64,000 bases of DNA from CF-46 sp963760735 (GTDB lineage Bacteria > Chloroflexota > Limnocylindria > Limnocylindrales > CSP1-4), in the NCBI GenBank assembly GCA_963760735.1, contig CAVXEB010000004.1, positions 806,001-870,000 of the forward strand, in the 5' to 3' direction. Shown piece after piece: positions 49,245-57,296 of this stretch. Position 1 is the first letter of the stretch. Each line of letters opens with the position of its first letter. A program made the translations under genes and the position numbers. The notes under the pieces were generated by a model. It saw only the letters and a program-made list of their open reading frames with translations. It was not told where the DNA came from and did not search any database.

Positions 49245-51671
49245 TCAACGGAGGATGACGAACGCGTCGATGTCGACCCGGCCGTTGCCGCTGAGGCGCA
49301 GCTCGATCGTGTGCGTCCCGACGGCGGGGAACGCGGTCGAGAAGACGACCATCCGGCTGTGGCCGCTCGACGATCGGAAGCTGACCGTCCCACGGTAGAC
49401 CCCGTCGACGTAGACGGCGGCGCTGCCGCGGGTCTTGTTCGTGGGCCCGACGACCCCGATCCCGCGTCCGCTGAACGTCGTCCGGACCCGGGCCCCCGCG
49501 CTCGTCGCGTATGTCGTCGTTCCGCCCGATGCCGAGGACGAGGACACCGCGTGCCACGTGCCGCTCCACGTCACCGCGGATGAGCGCTCGGAGAGGAGGG
49601 CGGCCGCGACGCTGCTTCCGGCGACCCAGGGGCTCCAGTTGCCGGCGACATCGCGGGCCCGGACCTGATAGCGATAGGCGTGGCCGAAGGCCTGCGAGCT
49701 GGCGGCCGCCCGGACGCTTGCGCTCGTCGATGCCATCGCGACCCAGGCTCCACCGTCGACGCTCCGCTGGACCTCGTAGCCGCCGATGGCGCTCGTGGGA
49801 TCGGTCGCGGCTGCCCAGCCCGTGCTGATCGGGGCGCTAGTGGTTCCCAGGGCCACCTTCGTCCGCACCATCGTGGACGGCGGCTGGGCCGTCGGCAGGT
49901 CGCTCTCGACCACGACGTGCGCCGTGGTCGTGTGAACATGCCCGTGCTCGTTGCCGGCGACGAGGATGTCGTAGGTCCCATCGGACAGGCCGGCGGGCAC
50001 GGTCACCCTGAGCGTCGACGAGACGCCCGTGAACCCGAACGGCGCCCGGACGTTGAAGGTTCCGGAGAACCCGGACGGCCCGGCCATCGACAGGCTGACC
50101 GCCTCGAACAGCGTCGAGGACCGGACGATCGTGATCGGGACTTGCGCAACACCTCCTGAGCGCCCGACGGCCGTCCCCGTTCCGGCCGTCAGGCTGAAGT
50201 CGCCGCGGGCACCGATCCGGCCGACGTCGAGCAGTCGCTCGTGTGTGCCGTCGGGATCGGTCGAATAGCGCCAGTTCAAAGAGCCGAGGGACATCAACGC
50301 CTGGCGGACCTCGGACGGGGTCAGGTACGGCCGGCTCTCCTTGAGGAGTGCCACCGCGCCCGTGACGTGCGGCGCCGCCATCGACGTCCCGGAGCTGTAC
50401 CGGTAGCCGCCCGGGATCGTCGACATGATGCACTTCCCCGGGGCGATCAGGTCGACGTCCGAGCCGTAGTTGCTGAAGTCGGCGAACGTGTCGTCGACGT
50501 CGTACGTGCCCCACGACAGGCAGCGATGGCCGCCCTTGCCGCCGGGCTTGCCGTCCGTGTCGGCCAGCGCCGAGACCGTGATCACCTCGTTGTACGCGGC
50601 CGGGACGCGCTTCGAGGCGCTGGCGTGGTCGTTGCCGGCCGCTGCCACGACCGTGACGCCGCTCGCGACCAGCCGGCAGATCGCCTGGTGGAGGATGTCC
50701 TTGTTCGTGTTGCCGCAGTTGACGTCGTCGCTGCCCCACTTCGCCACGCTCATGTTCGCCGCCTCGATCAGCGGCCGGCTGGAATCGTTCGGGTCGCGCT
50801 GGGCCGCGATCCAGTCGAGCCCGCACACGTACCAGCTGAGCAAGCCAGCCCCGGAGTCGTTGAGGATCTTCACGGCCCAGAGCCGGACGCCCGGCGCGAC
50901 GCCGACGACGCCGCTGCCGTTGTCGAGGGCGCCGACGGTCCCGGCGACGTGGGTGCCGTGTCCGTAGACGTCGCGCCATTTCGTCCGGTCGCTGGTCGAG
51001 CAGTTGTAGCCGCCGACGACGTTCAGGTCGGGCACCGACGCGATCCCGGTGTCGACGATCGCGACGTCGGCGTCGACGCGCTCGTCGAGCGAGTTGATCT
51101 TGGCGATGGGCGAGACCGCGGCGTTGATCCGGGCCACGCCGGTCGGGATCGCCTGTTGGGCCTCGATCCGCTCGTCGGCCACGATCATCGACACCGACGG
51201 GTCCCGGCTCAGCGCCCTCACCTGGGCGCGGTCGAGGTGGGCCGAGTAGCCGCGCAGGGCATTGCGGAACGTCCGGTCCGACGTGAAGCCTCGCTGCCTG
51301 CCCTGCCGATCGGCCGTCGCGACCGCGTCCGTGCCGGACTTCAGGACGACGATCCAGCGGTCAGTCGGGTCGGCGGAGCCATCGACGACCGGCTTGACCG
51401 GCTTCTCGTGGGCCGGCGGGGTCGCGGCGGGCACCACCGGCGCGGCCGCCGTGGCCGACGGCTCCGGTGTCGGATCGTCGGGCGTGGTGGGCGGCGTCGG
51501 AGCTGGATCGATCGAGGTGGTCGGATCGACGGACGGGACCGGCTCCGCCGAGGGTCCGGGCTCGACGATCGGGGCGGGGACCGGAGATCCGCCGGGCTCG
51601 CCGGCCAGCGTCGCGCCCACCGAGGACAGGAGGAGGGCGAGAGCGGCGATCGAGGCGAGGGCTCGGCGCAT
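49245..51671 (-). CDS. Secreted subtilisin-like serine peptidase (S8) with FN3 and C-terminal beta domains
   Basis: 808-residue secreted protease. Signal peptide at residues 1-24 (MRRALASIAALALLL), a long Pro/Thr/Ser linker, an inhibitor-I9-type propeptide (about 100-180; RWIVVLKSG), and the S8 catalytic domain with Asp207 (IVDTGI), His241 (GHGTHVAGT), oxyanion Asn (AAAGND) and Ser430 (SGTSMAAPH). Then a beta-sandwich region, a fibronectin III domain (about 610-700; YRYQVRARDVAGNWS) and a C-terminal domain (about 715-808) ending in HTIELRLSGNGRVDIDAFVI, like wall- or sugar-binding modules. ATG 51671 has GGAG 7 bases upstream. It probably degrades external protein. Confidence 0.93.
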   Translation of the reverse strand: MRRALASIAALALLLSSVGATLAGEPGGSPVPAPIVEPGPSAEPVPSVDPTTSIDPAPTPPTTPDDPTPEPSATAAAPVVPAATPPAHEKPVKPVVDGSADPTDRWIVVLKSGTDAVATADRQGRQRGFTSDRTFRNALRGYSAHLDRAQVRALSRDPSVSMIVADERIEAQQAIPTGVARINAAVSPIAKINSLDERVDADVAIVDTGIASVPDLNVVGGYNCSTSDRTKWRDVYGHGTHVAGTVGALDNGSGVVGVAPGVRLWAVKILNDSGAGLLSWYVCGLDWIAAQRDPNDSSRPLIEAANMSVAKWGSDDVNCGNTNKDILHQAICRLVASGVTVVAAAGNDHASASKRVPAAYNEVITVSALADTDGKPGGKGGHRCLSWGTYDVDDTFADFSNYGSDVDLIAPGKCIMSTIPGGYRYSSGTSMAAPHVTGAVALLKESRPYLTPSEVRQALMSLGSLNWRYSTDPDGTHERLLDVGRIGARGDFSLTAGTGTAVGRSGGVAQVPITIVRSSTLFEAVSLSMAGPSGFSGTFNVRAPFGFTGVSSTLRVTVPAGLSDGTYDILVAGNEHGHVHTTTAHVVVESDLPTAQPPSTMVRTKVALGTTSAPISTGWAAATDPTSAIGGYEVQRSVDGGAWVAMASTSASVRAAASSQAFGHAYRYQVRARDVAGNWSPWVAGSSVAAALLSERSSAVTWSGTWHAVSSSSASGGTTTYATSAGARVRTTFSGRGIGVVGPTNKTRGSAAVYVDGVYRGTVSFRSSSGHSRMVVFSTAFPAVGTHTIELRLSGNGRVDIDAFVILR

Positions 51672-51865
51672 GACATCTCCGGTGTCTGGGGCGTGCCGCA
51701 CTCCCAAGGGTATGGGTGCGTGCAACCCGAGCGTCCCCGAGCCCCGCCACCATGCGTGCCCGGACGGTCGGGAGGCAATGGCGAGGTGGTCCCAGAACGG
51801 GATGGCTCACCAGTCCCGACCGCACCGGACTCTTGCCGACCGCCCAGCGCCGGGCTGGCCACCGA

Positions 51866-53128
51866 TCAGCGCGGCGCCGCTCGTGCCGTCCGGATCTCCG
51901 CCTCGGCCTCCGCGACCCGGCTCACGATCGCGTCGCGGAGCCGGTCGAGCGTCTGCTGGACGCTGCTCGCGCTGTTCGCGATCGAGGTGAGCGTGGCCTT
52001 GATGCCCTTTAGCGCGTCGAGCTCCGCCCGGACCGCCACGAGGCTGGTCCGGACCGCTTCGACGTCGACGTCGGCCTCGACCTCCCGCAGGCTGGCGATG
52101 GCCAGCAACTTCGCCAGGCGCACGGCGGCCTCGAGGATCGCGGGGTCCGGCTCCGCCGGGTCGACCACGCAGTAGACGTCGCCGGCCCGGACGTCGAACG
52201 GCGCGATGCCGGCGGGCGCGTGGCTCGGGCTGAACACGACGAGCCCGATCGCCGCCGCGCGGTTCTGCTTGGCCTCGCGAAGCTCCTCGCGGATCGACCG
52301 GACCGACATCGCCCGGTCCTTCGCCTCGATCACGACCCGCAGGTCCGTCCCGCCCGTCCGTTCCGGGTTGACCGAGATCACGAAGTCGCCCTTCTTCGAT
52401 CGGAGGACCTCGCCGCCCTCGCCGCCGGTGCGGTCGACGAGGTCCCCGCCGCCGCGGGCGATCTCGGCGAGCATCGACTCGAGGACATCCTCGAAGTCGG
52501 CGCCCTTCGCGGCCGATCGGGCGCGCTCGGCACCACGAGCCGCTGCCGCGGCCTCGATCGCGGTGAGCCGCTCGTGGAGCTTCTCGAAGCCGGCCGTGAC
52601 CTCGCTCCGGAACTGGTGCATCGGCGAGTGCTGGCGGGTCGGGTCGAGGAGCAGCGCCAGCTTCGAGGCGTCGCCATCGAAGTAGGTGCCGAGGAGCGTT
52701 CGCATCCGGCCGATCGCGCTGTCCCGCTTCGTCTCGTCGAACAGCTCGCCCACGAAGGTCCGCAGCTGGCCCCGATCGCCGAGGAACTTCTCGAGGGTCC
52801 GTGGCAGCCGCCCGTCACCGTCGGCGAAGTTCGACCGGAGCACCTGGTCGAGGGCTTCTGCGGCGCGCACGTTCGCCTGCTCCGACGCGTGGAGGAGCTT
52901 CTCGAACTCGTCGCGCACCAGATCGACGTCGACCGTCACCGAGGCGTCCTGGAGGGCCGTGAGGCCGATCTTCAGGGCGCGCTCGACGAGGGCCGGCCGA
53001 TCGGCAGGCTCGCGGTCCGCCAGGATCGCGGCGAGCGACGGGTCGCGGACCACAAGGCGTTCGACGACGATCCGGTCGCCATCGACGCGGATCTCCGGGG
53101 TCGGGAGCGGGAGGATGCGGGCTTCCAT
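51866..53128 (-). CDS. Coiled-coil protein with PD-(D/E)xK nuclease-like domain
   Basis: 420-residue protein I do not recognise by name. Residues 1-200 are helical and highly charged. Residues about 208-320 carry a nuclease-like core: KGADFEDVLESMLAEIA (helix with acidic residue), SKKGDFVISVNP (catalytic-type Asp) and LRVVIEAKDR (ExK), then a helix REELREAKQNR and strand IGLVVFSP. This is the D...ExK layout of restriction-endonuclease-fold proteins. The tail (about 350-415) is coiled-coil. ATG 53128 has GAGGA 8 bases upstream. It is alone between the subtilase and urate genes. DNA cleavage in repair or defence is possible; unproven. Confidence 0.65.
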   Translation of the reverse strand: MEARILPLPTPEIRVDGDRIVVERLVVRDPSLAAILADREPADRPALVERALKIGLTALQDASVTVDVDLVRDEFEKLLHASEQANVRAAEALDQVLRSNFADGDGRLPRTLEKFLGDRGQLRTFVGELFDETKRDSAIGRMRTLLGTYFDGDASKLALLLDPTRQHSPMHQFRSEVTAGFEKLHERLTAIEAAAAARGAERARSAAKGADFEDVLESMLAEIARGGGDLVDRTGGEGGEVLRSKKGDFVISVNPERTGGTDLRVVIEAKDRAMSVRSIREELREAKQNRAAAIGLVVFSPSHAPAGIAPFDVRAGDVYCVVDPAEPDPAILEAAVRLAKLLAIASLREVEADVDVEAVRTSLVAVRAELDALKGIKATLTSIANSASSVQQTLDRLRDAIVSRVAEAEAEIRTARAAPR

Positions 53129-53165
53129 GGCGGCATCCTCGACTGCCGGCGTGTCACCTAGGCTG

Positions 53166-54533
53166 TCACGACTCGTCGCGCCGCCGGATCGTCGCCTCGA
53201 TCAGGCCGTGCGGCTCCGTGGTCGAGACATAGACCTCGCGATCGTTGTCGATCCCGAACGGGCTCAGGTCGACCGTCCAGTGATGGAGGTTCGGCAGCGA
53301 CATCGTCACGTCGGCGACCTCGGGATGGCGCTCGAGGATGGCCTTGCCGACGATCCAGATCGACGCCTGGACCGACACGGAGTGGTGATCCGCGAAGACC
53401 TCGAGGAACGTCTGCCGGATCGCGCCGTGGCAGGCGTCGAAGTCGATCGGCCGTCGCAGGTCGAACGAATTCGGGTCGTACGCCCACGACGCCGTCACCT
53501 TCGTCGCCATGATCCGATCGTCGGTCTCCTTCAGGGTCGTGAAGCGGTCGCGAGGGAACCCCTCGAACGCCGACCGGGTCGTCTTCATCACCGCGAGGTC
53601 GGCGATGCCCGCCCGGATCGTGGTCGTCCGCCTGCCGCCTTCGACGACGACGGTCCGGGTTTCCGAGCCGTCGCGGCTGAACGCGTCGGGAGCGGTCCCG
53701 ATCGGGCGCCACGCGTGCTCGGAGATCGAGATCCGCGCCAGCTCGACCTCGGGACCGGTCTCGAGGAAGTGCGTCGCCAACGCCAGCCCGAACGTCTCGA
53801 TCGGGCCCGTCAGGTGCTCGCCGGCGAGCGCATAGGCGGTGTTCTTCATCGTGTCCGTCGCGATCACGGCCGAGTTGTCGCCCTGGTCGTACGACGCGGC
53901 GAAGTCGCCCTCGAGCGCGATCGCGATCGTCAGGTCGCGGACCCGGTGGGGCGTGATGGCGCGGTCGACCTTGACGAGCCGGATCGCAGACTTGCCGTAG
54001 GAGTTCGGGCCGACCTCGATCATCGTCCGACCACGAGCGGCGGCCGGAGCCTTCGAGAACCGGTCCCGGGCGATCGCGACGACGTCGTGGACGGCCCGCT
54101 CGATCTCGGCGTCGCGGTCGGCGCGAAGGGCCGCCTCCAGGACGGGCACGAGCTCGGGTCGGCTCCGGCCGTTGACGAAGACGCAGTAGCGGAACGCGAA
54201 CCGGGCCTCGTACGCGGCGTTCAGCCGGTCCAGGTCGGCGATCGCGGCGGTCGTCTCCCGGTCGTAGCCCTGCTCGCGGAAGGAGGCGCTCGAGACGGTC
54301 GCCGGCGGCGCTCCGAGCCGCGGGTGGGCGTCGATCAGCTCGATCTGCTCGTCCTCGGGCATCGCCGCGGCAATGGCATCCGCCCGGGCGAAGAGCGTGG
54401 CCGCGTCGCCGAAGGGACGGGCGGCGGCCAGTCGATGGAGGAAGCGCGGCGCGCCCTCGAACCAGGGTGCCGCCGCCGCGACGAACGCGTCCTCGGGGAG
54501 CACATCGAGCGCTGCCACGTCCGCGTCGTCCAT
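53166..54533 (-). CDS. pucL: OHCU decarboxylase-urate oxidase fusion
   Basis: 455-residue bifunctional enzyme. Residues 1-165: 2-oxo-4-hydroxy-4-carboxy-5-ureidoimidazoline decarboxylase (VLPEDAFVAAAAPWFEGAP, the HPRLGAP motif, RYCVFVNGRS). Residues about 175-455: cofactor-free urate oxidase (GPNSYGKSAIRLVKVDR, NTAYALAGEH, SWAYDPNSFDL, DRIMATKVTASW). It catalyses the first and third of the three steps from urate to S-allantoin; HIU hydrolase, encoded just upstream, does the middle one. The same fusion order is known in Bacillus PucL. The ATG at 54533 shares its last base with the upstream stop (TGATG). Confidence 0.94.
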   Translation of the reverse strand: MDDADVAALDVLPEDAFVAAAAPWFEGAPRFLHRLAAARPFGDAATLFARADAIAAAMPEDEQIELIDAHPRLGAPPATVSSASFREQGYDRETTAAIADLDRLNAAYEARFAFRYCVFVNGRSRPELVPVLEAALRADRDAEIERAVHDVVAIARDRFSKAPAAARGRTMIEVGPNSYGKSAIRLVKVDRAITPHRVRDLTIAIALEGDFAASYDQGDNSAVIATDTMKNTAYALAGEHLTGPIETFGLALATHFLETGPEVELARISISEHAWRPIGTAPDAFSRDGSETRTVVVEGGRRTTTIRAGIADLAVMKTTRSAFEGFPRDRFTTLKETDDRIMATKVTASWAYDPNSFDLRRPIDFDACHGAIRQTFLEVFADHHSVSVQASIWIVGKAILERHPEVADVTMSLPNLHHWTVDLSPFGIDNDREVYVSTTEPHGLIEATIRRRDES

Positions 54534-54871
54534 CAGCTGCCCCGGTACGTCGTCATCGAGTACGGCGCCAGGAGGAGCGGCACGTGGTAGCTCCGGGTCG
54601 TGTCGGCGATCCGCAGGTCCACCGCGACCTTCGTGAAGAAGGAGCCGTCCTCGTGAGCCACGTCGAACTCGAGGCGGTAGTCGCCCGCGACAAGGGGTCG
54701 CTCGAGGAGGTCCCGCACCCGTCCGTCGCCGTCGGTCAGCGCCTGGGTCATCCGGATCGGACCGTTCCCGACGTCGAGACGCGACAACGTCACCCGCACG
54801 CCTGGTGCCGGCATCCCCCGCTCCGTGTCGAGGACGTGGGTCGAGATCGTGGGCCGAGCGGCCTCCGCCAC
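54533..54871 (-). CDS. 5-hydroxyisourate hydrolase
   Basis: 112-residue transthyretin-fold enzyme that hydrolyses 5-hydroxyisourate made by urate oxidase. Seen: N-terminal PTISTHVLDTERGMPAPGV with the active-site His, and the C-terminal signature YHVPLLLAPYSMTTYRGS ending in YRGS, which is diagnostic. Start GTG 54871 has GGAGGA 5 bases upstream. Only 15 bases separate it from the divergent DUF3830 ATG, so its mRNA must begin inside that gene. It runs straight into pucL. The cytoplasmic trio completes urate to allantoin conversion. Confidence 0.93.
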   Translation of the reverse strand: MAEAARPTISTHVLDTERGMPAPGVRVTLSRLDVGNGPIRMTQALTDGDGRVRDLLERPLVAGDYRLEFDVAHEDGSFFTKVAVDLRIADTTRSYHVPLLLAPYSMTTYRGS

Positions 54872-54874
54872 CGC

Positions 54875-54880
54875 TATCCT
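54875..54880 (+). promoter_or_regulatory. Leaderless -10 box TATCCT for DUF3830 gene
   Basis: TATCCT, 6 bases, ATG 54887. The same bases on the other strand are part of the GGAGGA Shine-Dalgarno of the HIU hydrolase gene. Confidence 0.6.
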
Positions 54881-54886
54881 CCGTGC

Positions 54887-55309
54887 ATGGCAACGCTCGA
54901 GATCGAGGTCGGCGACCTCCACTTTAGCGCCCGCTGGGAGCCCGCCGCGCCGCAGACGATCGAGGCAATCCGGCGGATGCTGCCGATCACCTCGAACCTG
55001 ATCCACTGCCGCTGGAGCGGCGAGTCGACGTGGATCCCGTACGGCGACTTCCGACCCGGGATCGACTACGAGAACCACACCTCGCACCCGGCGCCCGGGA
55101 TGCTCGCGATGTACCCGGGCGGCATCAGCGAGTGCGAGATCTTCTTCCCGTACGGGGCCTGCACGACGTCGTCGAAGGTCGGCCAGCTGGCGGCGAACCA
55201 CTTCGCGTCGATCGTTCCGGACGAGGGCTGGCAGGACCGGCTCCGCGAGGTCGGGCGACGCTGCCTGTGGGACGGCGCCCAGGCGGTCACGATCCGCGAG
55301 GTGACCTGA
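54887..55309 (+). CDS. DUF3830 family protein (cyclophilin-like fold)
   Basis: 140-residue protein matching DUF3830: EIEVGDLHFSARWEPAAPQT at the N-terminus, LIHCRWSGESTWIPYG, the Asn-His strand and MLAMYPGGISECEIFFPYG. The family is predicted to have a cyclophilin-like beta-barrel and has no firmly established activity; members are often found near purine or amide catabolism genes. Here it is divergent from the urate-degradation genes, with starts 15 bases apart, which supports a link to purine breakdown. Cytoplasmic, no signal peptide. Confidence 0.82.
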   Translation: MATLEIEVGDLHFSARWEPAAPQTIEAIRRMLPITSNLIHCRWSGESTWIPYGDFRPGIDYENHTSHPAPGMLAMYPGGISECEIFFPYGACTTSSKVGQLAANHFASIVPDEGWQDRLREVGRRCLWDGAQAVTIREVT

Positions 55310-55363
55310 GCGTCGCTCGGAGCCCGGCGTCGACCCGATGCGTGAGCGGATGCGACGGCCAAG

Positions 55364-55381
55364 TACTACCATCTGGTAGTA
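55364..55381. promoter_or_regulatory. MarR operator palindrome
   Basis: TACTACC-ATCT-GGTAGTA is a perfect 7-bp inverted repeat. Its right half contains the first five bases of the -10 box TAGTAT of the marR gene (55377-55382), so a bound repressor would block RNA polymerase. Autorepression is likely. Confidence 0.7.
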
Positions 55382-55382
55382 T
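55377..55382 (+). promoter_or_regulatory. Leaderless -10 box TAGTAT for marR
   Basis: TAGTAT, 6 bases, then GTG 55389, overlapping the operator palindrome. Confidence 0.65.
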
Positions 55383-55388
55383 CTGGGC

Positions 55389-55862
55389 GTGATCCGGCGT
55401 CCGGACTCCCGCCTCTCGCTCCTGTTCGAGCTCTACGCCGCGGCGACGGCCGCAAGGAGCCTCGTGGCCGCGGCCATGGCCGACAGCCCGCTCAGTCCCG
55501 AGGACTTCGCGATCTACAGCATCCTGTTCGACGAGGGCCCGCACGCCCCGACGGAGCTGGCCCGTCGCTCCGGCATGCCGCCGACGTCGATGTCGCACGT
55601 CGTCCGGGCGATGCTCGAACGCGGGCACGCGGAGCGCGCGACCAATGCCGACGACCGCCGCTCGTACCGGATCGTGCTGACGGCGGCCGGGCTCGCGGCC
55701 CACGCAGCCGCCGCCCGCTGCTTCGCCGAGGCCGACGAACGGTTCACCGAGGCCCTGGACTCGGGCGACGAGGCGGCGCGGGCCGTCCTCCTTGCGATCG
55801 GCCGGGCGGCCGCGACCGCCGAGGCTCGGCTGCAGGCCGAGCAGATCGAGACGACGGCGTGA
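55389..55862 (+). CDS. MarR-family transcriptional regulator
   Basis: 157-residue winged helix-turn-helix regulator. The DNA-binding core is TELARRSGMPPTSMSHVVRAM (about residues 56-76) followed by the wing ATNADDRRSYRIVLTAAG; the termini are helical, forming the dimer interface. It starts at GTG 55389 and its stop overlaps the GTG of the S41 peptidase lipoprotein (GTGA), so it controls at least that gene and itself through the palindrome at 55364-55381. The ligand is unknown. Orientation also places it after DUF3830, but with its own promoter. Confidence 0.9.
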   Translation: MIRRPDSRLSLLFELYAAATAARSLVAAAMADSPLSPEDFAIYSILFDEGPHAPTELARRSGMPPTSMSHVVRAMLERGHAERATNADDRRSYRIVLTAAGLAAHAAAARCFAEADERFTEALDSGDEAARAVLLAIGRAAATAEARLQAEQIETTA

Positions 55863-57244
55863 TCCTTCGACGGCGGCCGGCGATCCGGATCGCGACCCTC
55901 GTCTCGTGCCTCGCGATCGCGGGCTGCGGCACGTCGGTCGCCCCTTCGGTCCCCGCCGACCGAGCGTCGCCCGCCGCGATCGTCCCGAGCCGATCCGCCG
56001 CCCAGGCCGCGACGCCATCGCCGTCGCCGACCCCGACGCCGTCCCCGACCCTCGATCGGGTCGCGGGCCTGCGGGCCGACATCGACGCGCTCCTCGATGC
56101 CCGCGACCACGTCCATCCGGACGGCTGGCACGGGATGGCCCGCGCGGACTGGATCGCGGCGGCCGACGCCGTGAAGGCGAAGGCGCCGTCGCTCAGCGAG
56201 GACCAGGCGCTCGTCGAGCTGGTGCGGCTGGCCGCGATGCCGAGCTGGAACGGCCGCGACGGCCACAGCGGGATCTTCCCGTTCATCCCCGGCAGCGGGA
56301 CCCACGAGTACCCGGTGCGCTGGTGGCGGTTCAGCGACGGCCTCGTGATCACCGCAGCCCGGGCGCCATCCGAGGATCTCGTCGGGTCCCGGGTGGTCGC
56401 CATCGGGGGCAAGCCGATCGCCGAGGTGCTCCGGCTCGTCGAGCCGCTCGCGCCACGGGACAACCCGTCGAACCTCCTCGCCTACGGCCCGCTCTACCTC
56501 CGGGTCAGCGAGCTGCTCGCGGGTCTCGGCGTGATCGAGGCGGCCGGTCCCGCGGTCTTCCGTCTGGCCGGGCGCGACGGCGCGGCCCGGGACGTCACGA
56601 TCGATCCGATCCCGGCCGAGGAGGACGTCGACTGGAACTCCGGCCTGCCGATGCGCCTGCCGCCGCTCGATGCGCCGTGGCTGAGGCGGCAGGAGGAGTC
56701 GATCTGGTGGGACTACCTGCCGGCGTCCCGGACGCTGTTCGTCCAGCAGAACCAGGTCGAGGGCGGGATCGCGAACACCGCGCGCGACATCCTCGCCCGG
56801 GCCATGCAGGACGACGTGGCCCGGGTCGTCCTCGATCTCCGGCACAACGGCGGCGGCGACAACACGACCCTCGTGCCGCTCGAGGAGACGCTCCGCCACC
56901 CCGCGATCAACCGGCCCGGCCGGCTGTACGTGATCCTCGGGCGGATCACCTTCTCGGCTGCGGCGAACCTCGCAACCGACCTCGAGCAGGAGACGAGCGC
57001 CACCTTCGCCGGCGAAGCGATGGGCGGCAGCCCGAACCAGTACGGCGACGCGCAGCGGATCGACCTCCCGTCCGGCCGGCAGGCCCTGTACACGGCGACC
57101 CGCTACTGGGAGCGGAGCACGCCGAACGACCCACGGATCACGATCGATCCCGAGATCGCCGCGGACCTCTCGTCCGCTGACTACTTCGCCGGCCGAGACC
57201 CGGTCCTCCAGGCGATCCTCGACAGGCCGGTCGCGCCCGGCTGA
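55859..57244 (+). CDS. S41 family peptidase lipoprotein
   Basis: 461-residue lipoprotein. Lipobox LAIAGC with the lipidated Cys at about residue 23, a Ser/Pro/Thr linker to about 65, then a C-terminal-processing-peptidase-like domain: VLDLRHNGGGDN (about 320-332) and catalytic Ser366 in ITFSAAANLA. A regular PDZ domain is not obvious; a small SRVVAIGGKPI segment (about 180) may be a reduced one. The expected Lys (x4 after Ser) is replaced by a non-basic residue, as in tricorn-type S41 enzymes. GTG 55859 overlaps marR, so the gene is under the same control. It likely trims peptides at the cell surface. Confidence 0.85.
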   Translation: MILRRRPAIRIATLVSCLAIAGCGTSVAPSVPADRASPAAIVPSRSAAQAATPSPSPTPTPSPTLDRVAGLRADIDALLDARDHVHPDGWHGMARADWIAAADAVKAKAPSLSEDQALVELVRLAAMPSWNGRDGHSGIFPFIPGSGTHEYPVRWWRFSDGLVITAARAPSEDLVGSRVVAIGGKPIAEVLRLVEPLAPRDNPSNLLAYGPLYLRVSELLAGLGVIEAAGPAVFRLAGRDGAARDVTIDPIPAEEDVDWNSGLPMRLPPLDAPWLRRQEESIWWDYLPASRTLFVQQNQVEGGIANTARDILARAMQDDVARVVLDLRHNGGGDNTTLVPLEETLRHPAINRPGRLYVILGRITFSAAANLATDLEQETSATFAGEAMGGSPNQYGDAQRIDLPSGRQALYTATRYWERSTPNDPRITIDPEIAADLSSADYFAGRDPVLQAILDRPVAPG

Positions 57245-57284
57245 GGCCCTCTTGGCGCAGCCCCGGCGTTGACCGCCGCGCCGG

Positions 57285-57290
57285 TATCCT
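57285..57290 (+). promoter_or_regulatory. Leaderless -10 box TATCCT for dihydropyrimidinase-like gene
   Basis: TATCCT, 6 bases, GTG 57297; an out-of-frame GTG two bases earlier is not used. Confidence 0.6.
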
Positions 57291-57296
57291 CGGCGT

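Noticed and set aside
54534..54893. Extension of the urate oxidase fusion upstream to 54893
   Set aside because: The extra 120 codons are the HIU hydrolase gene in another frame; ATG 54533 gives a normal OHCU decarboxylase N-terminus.
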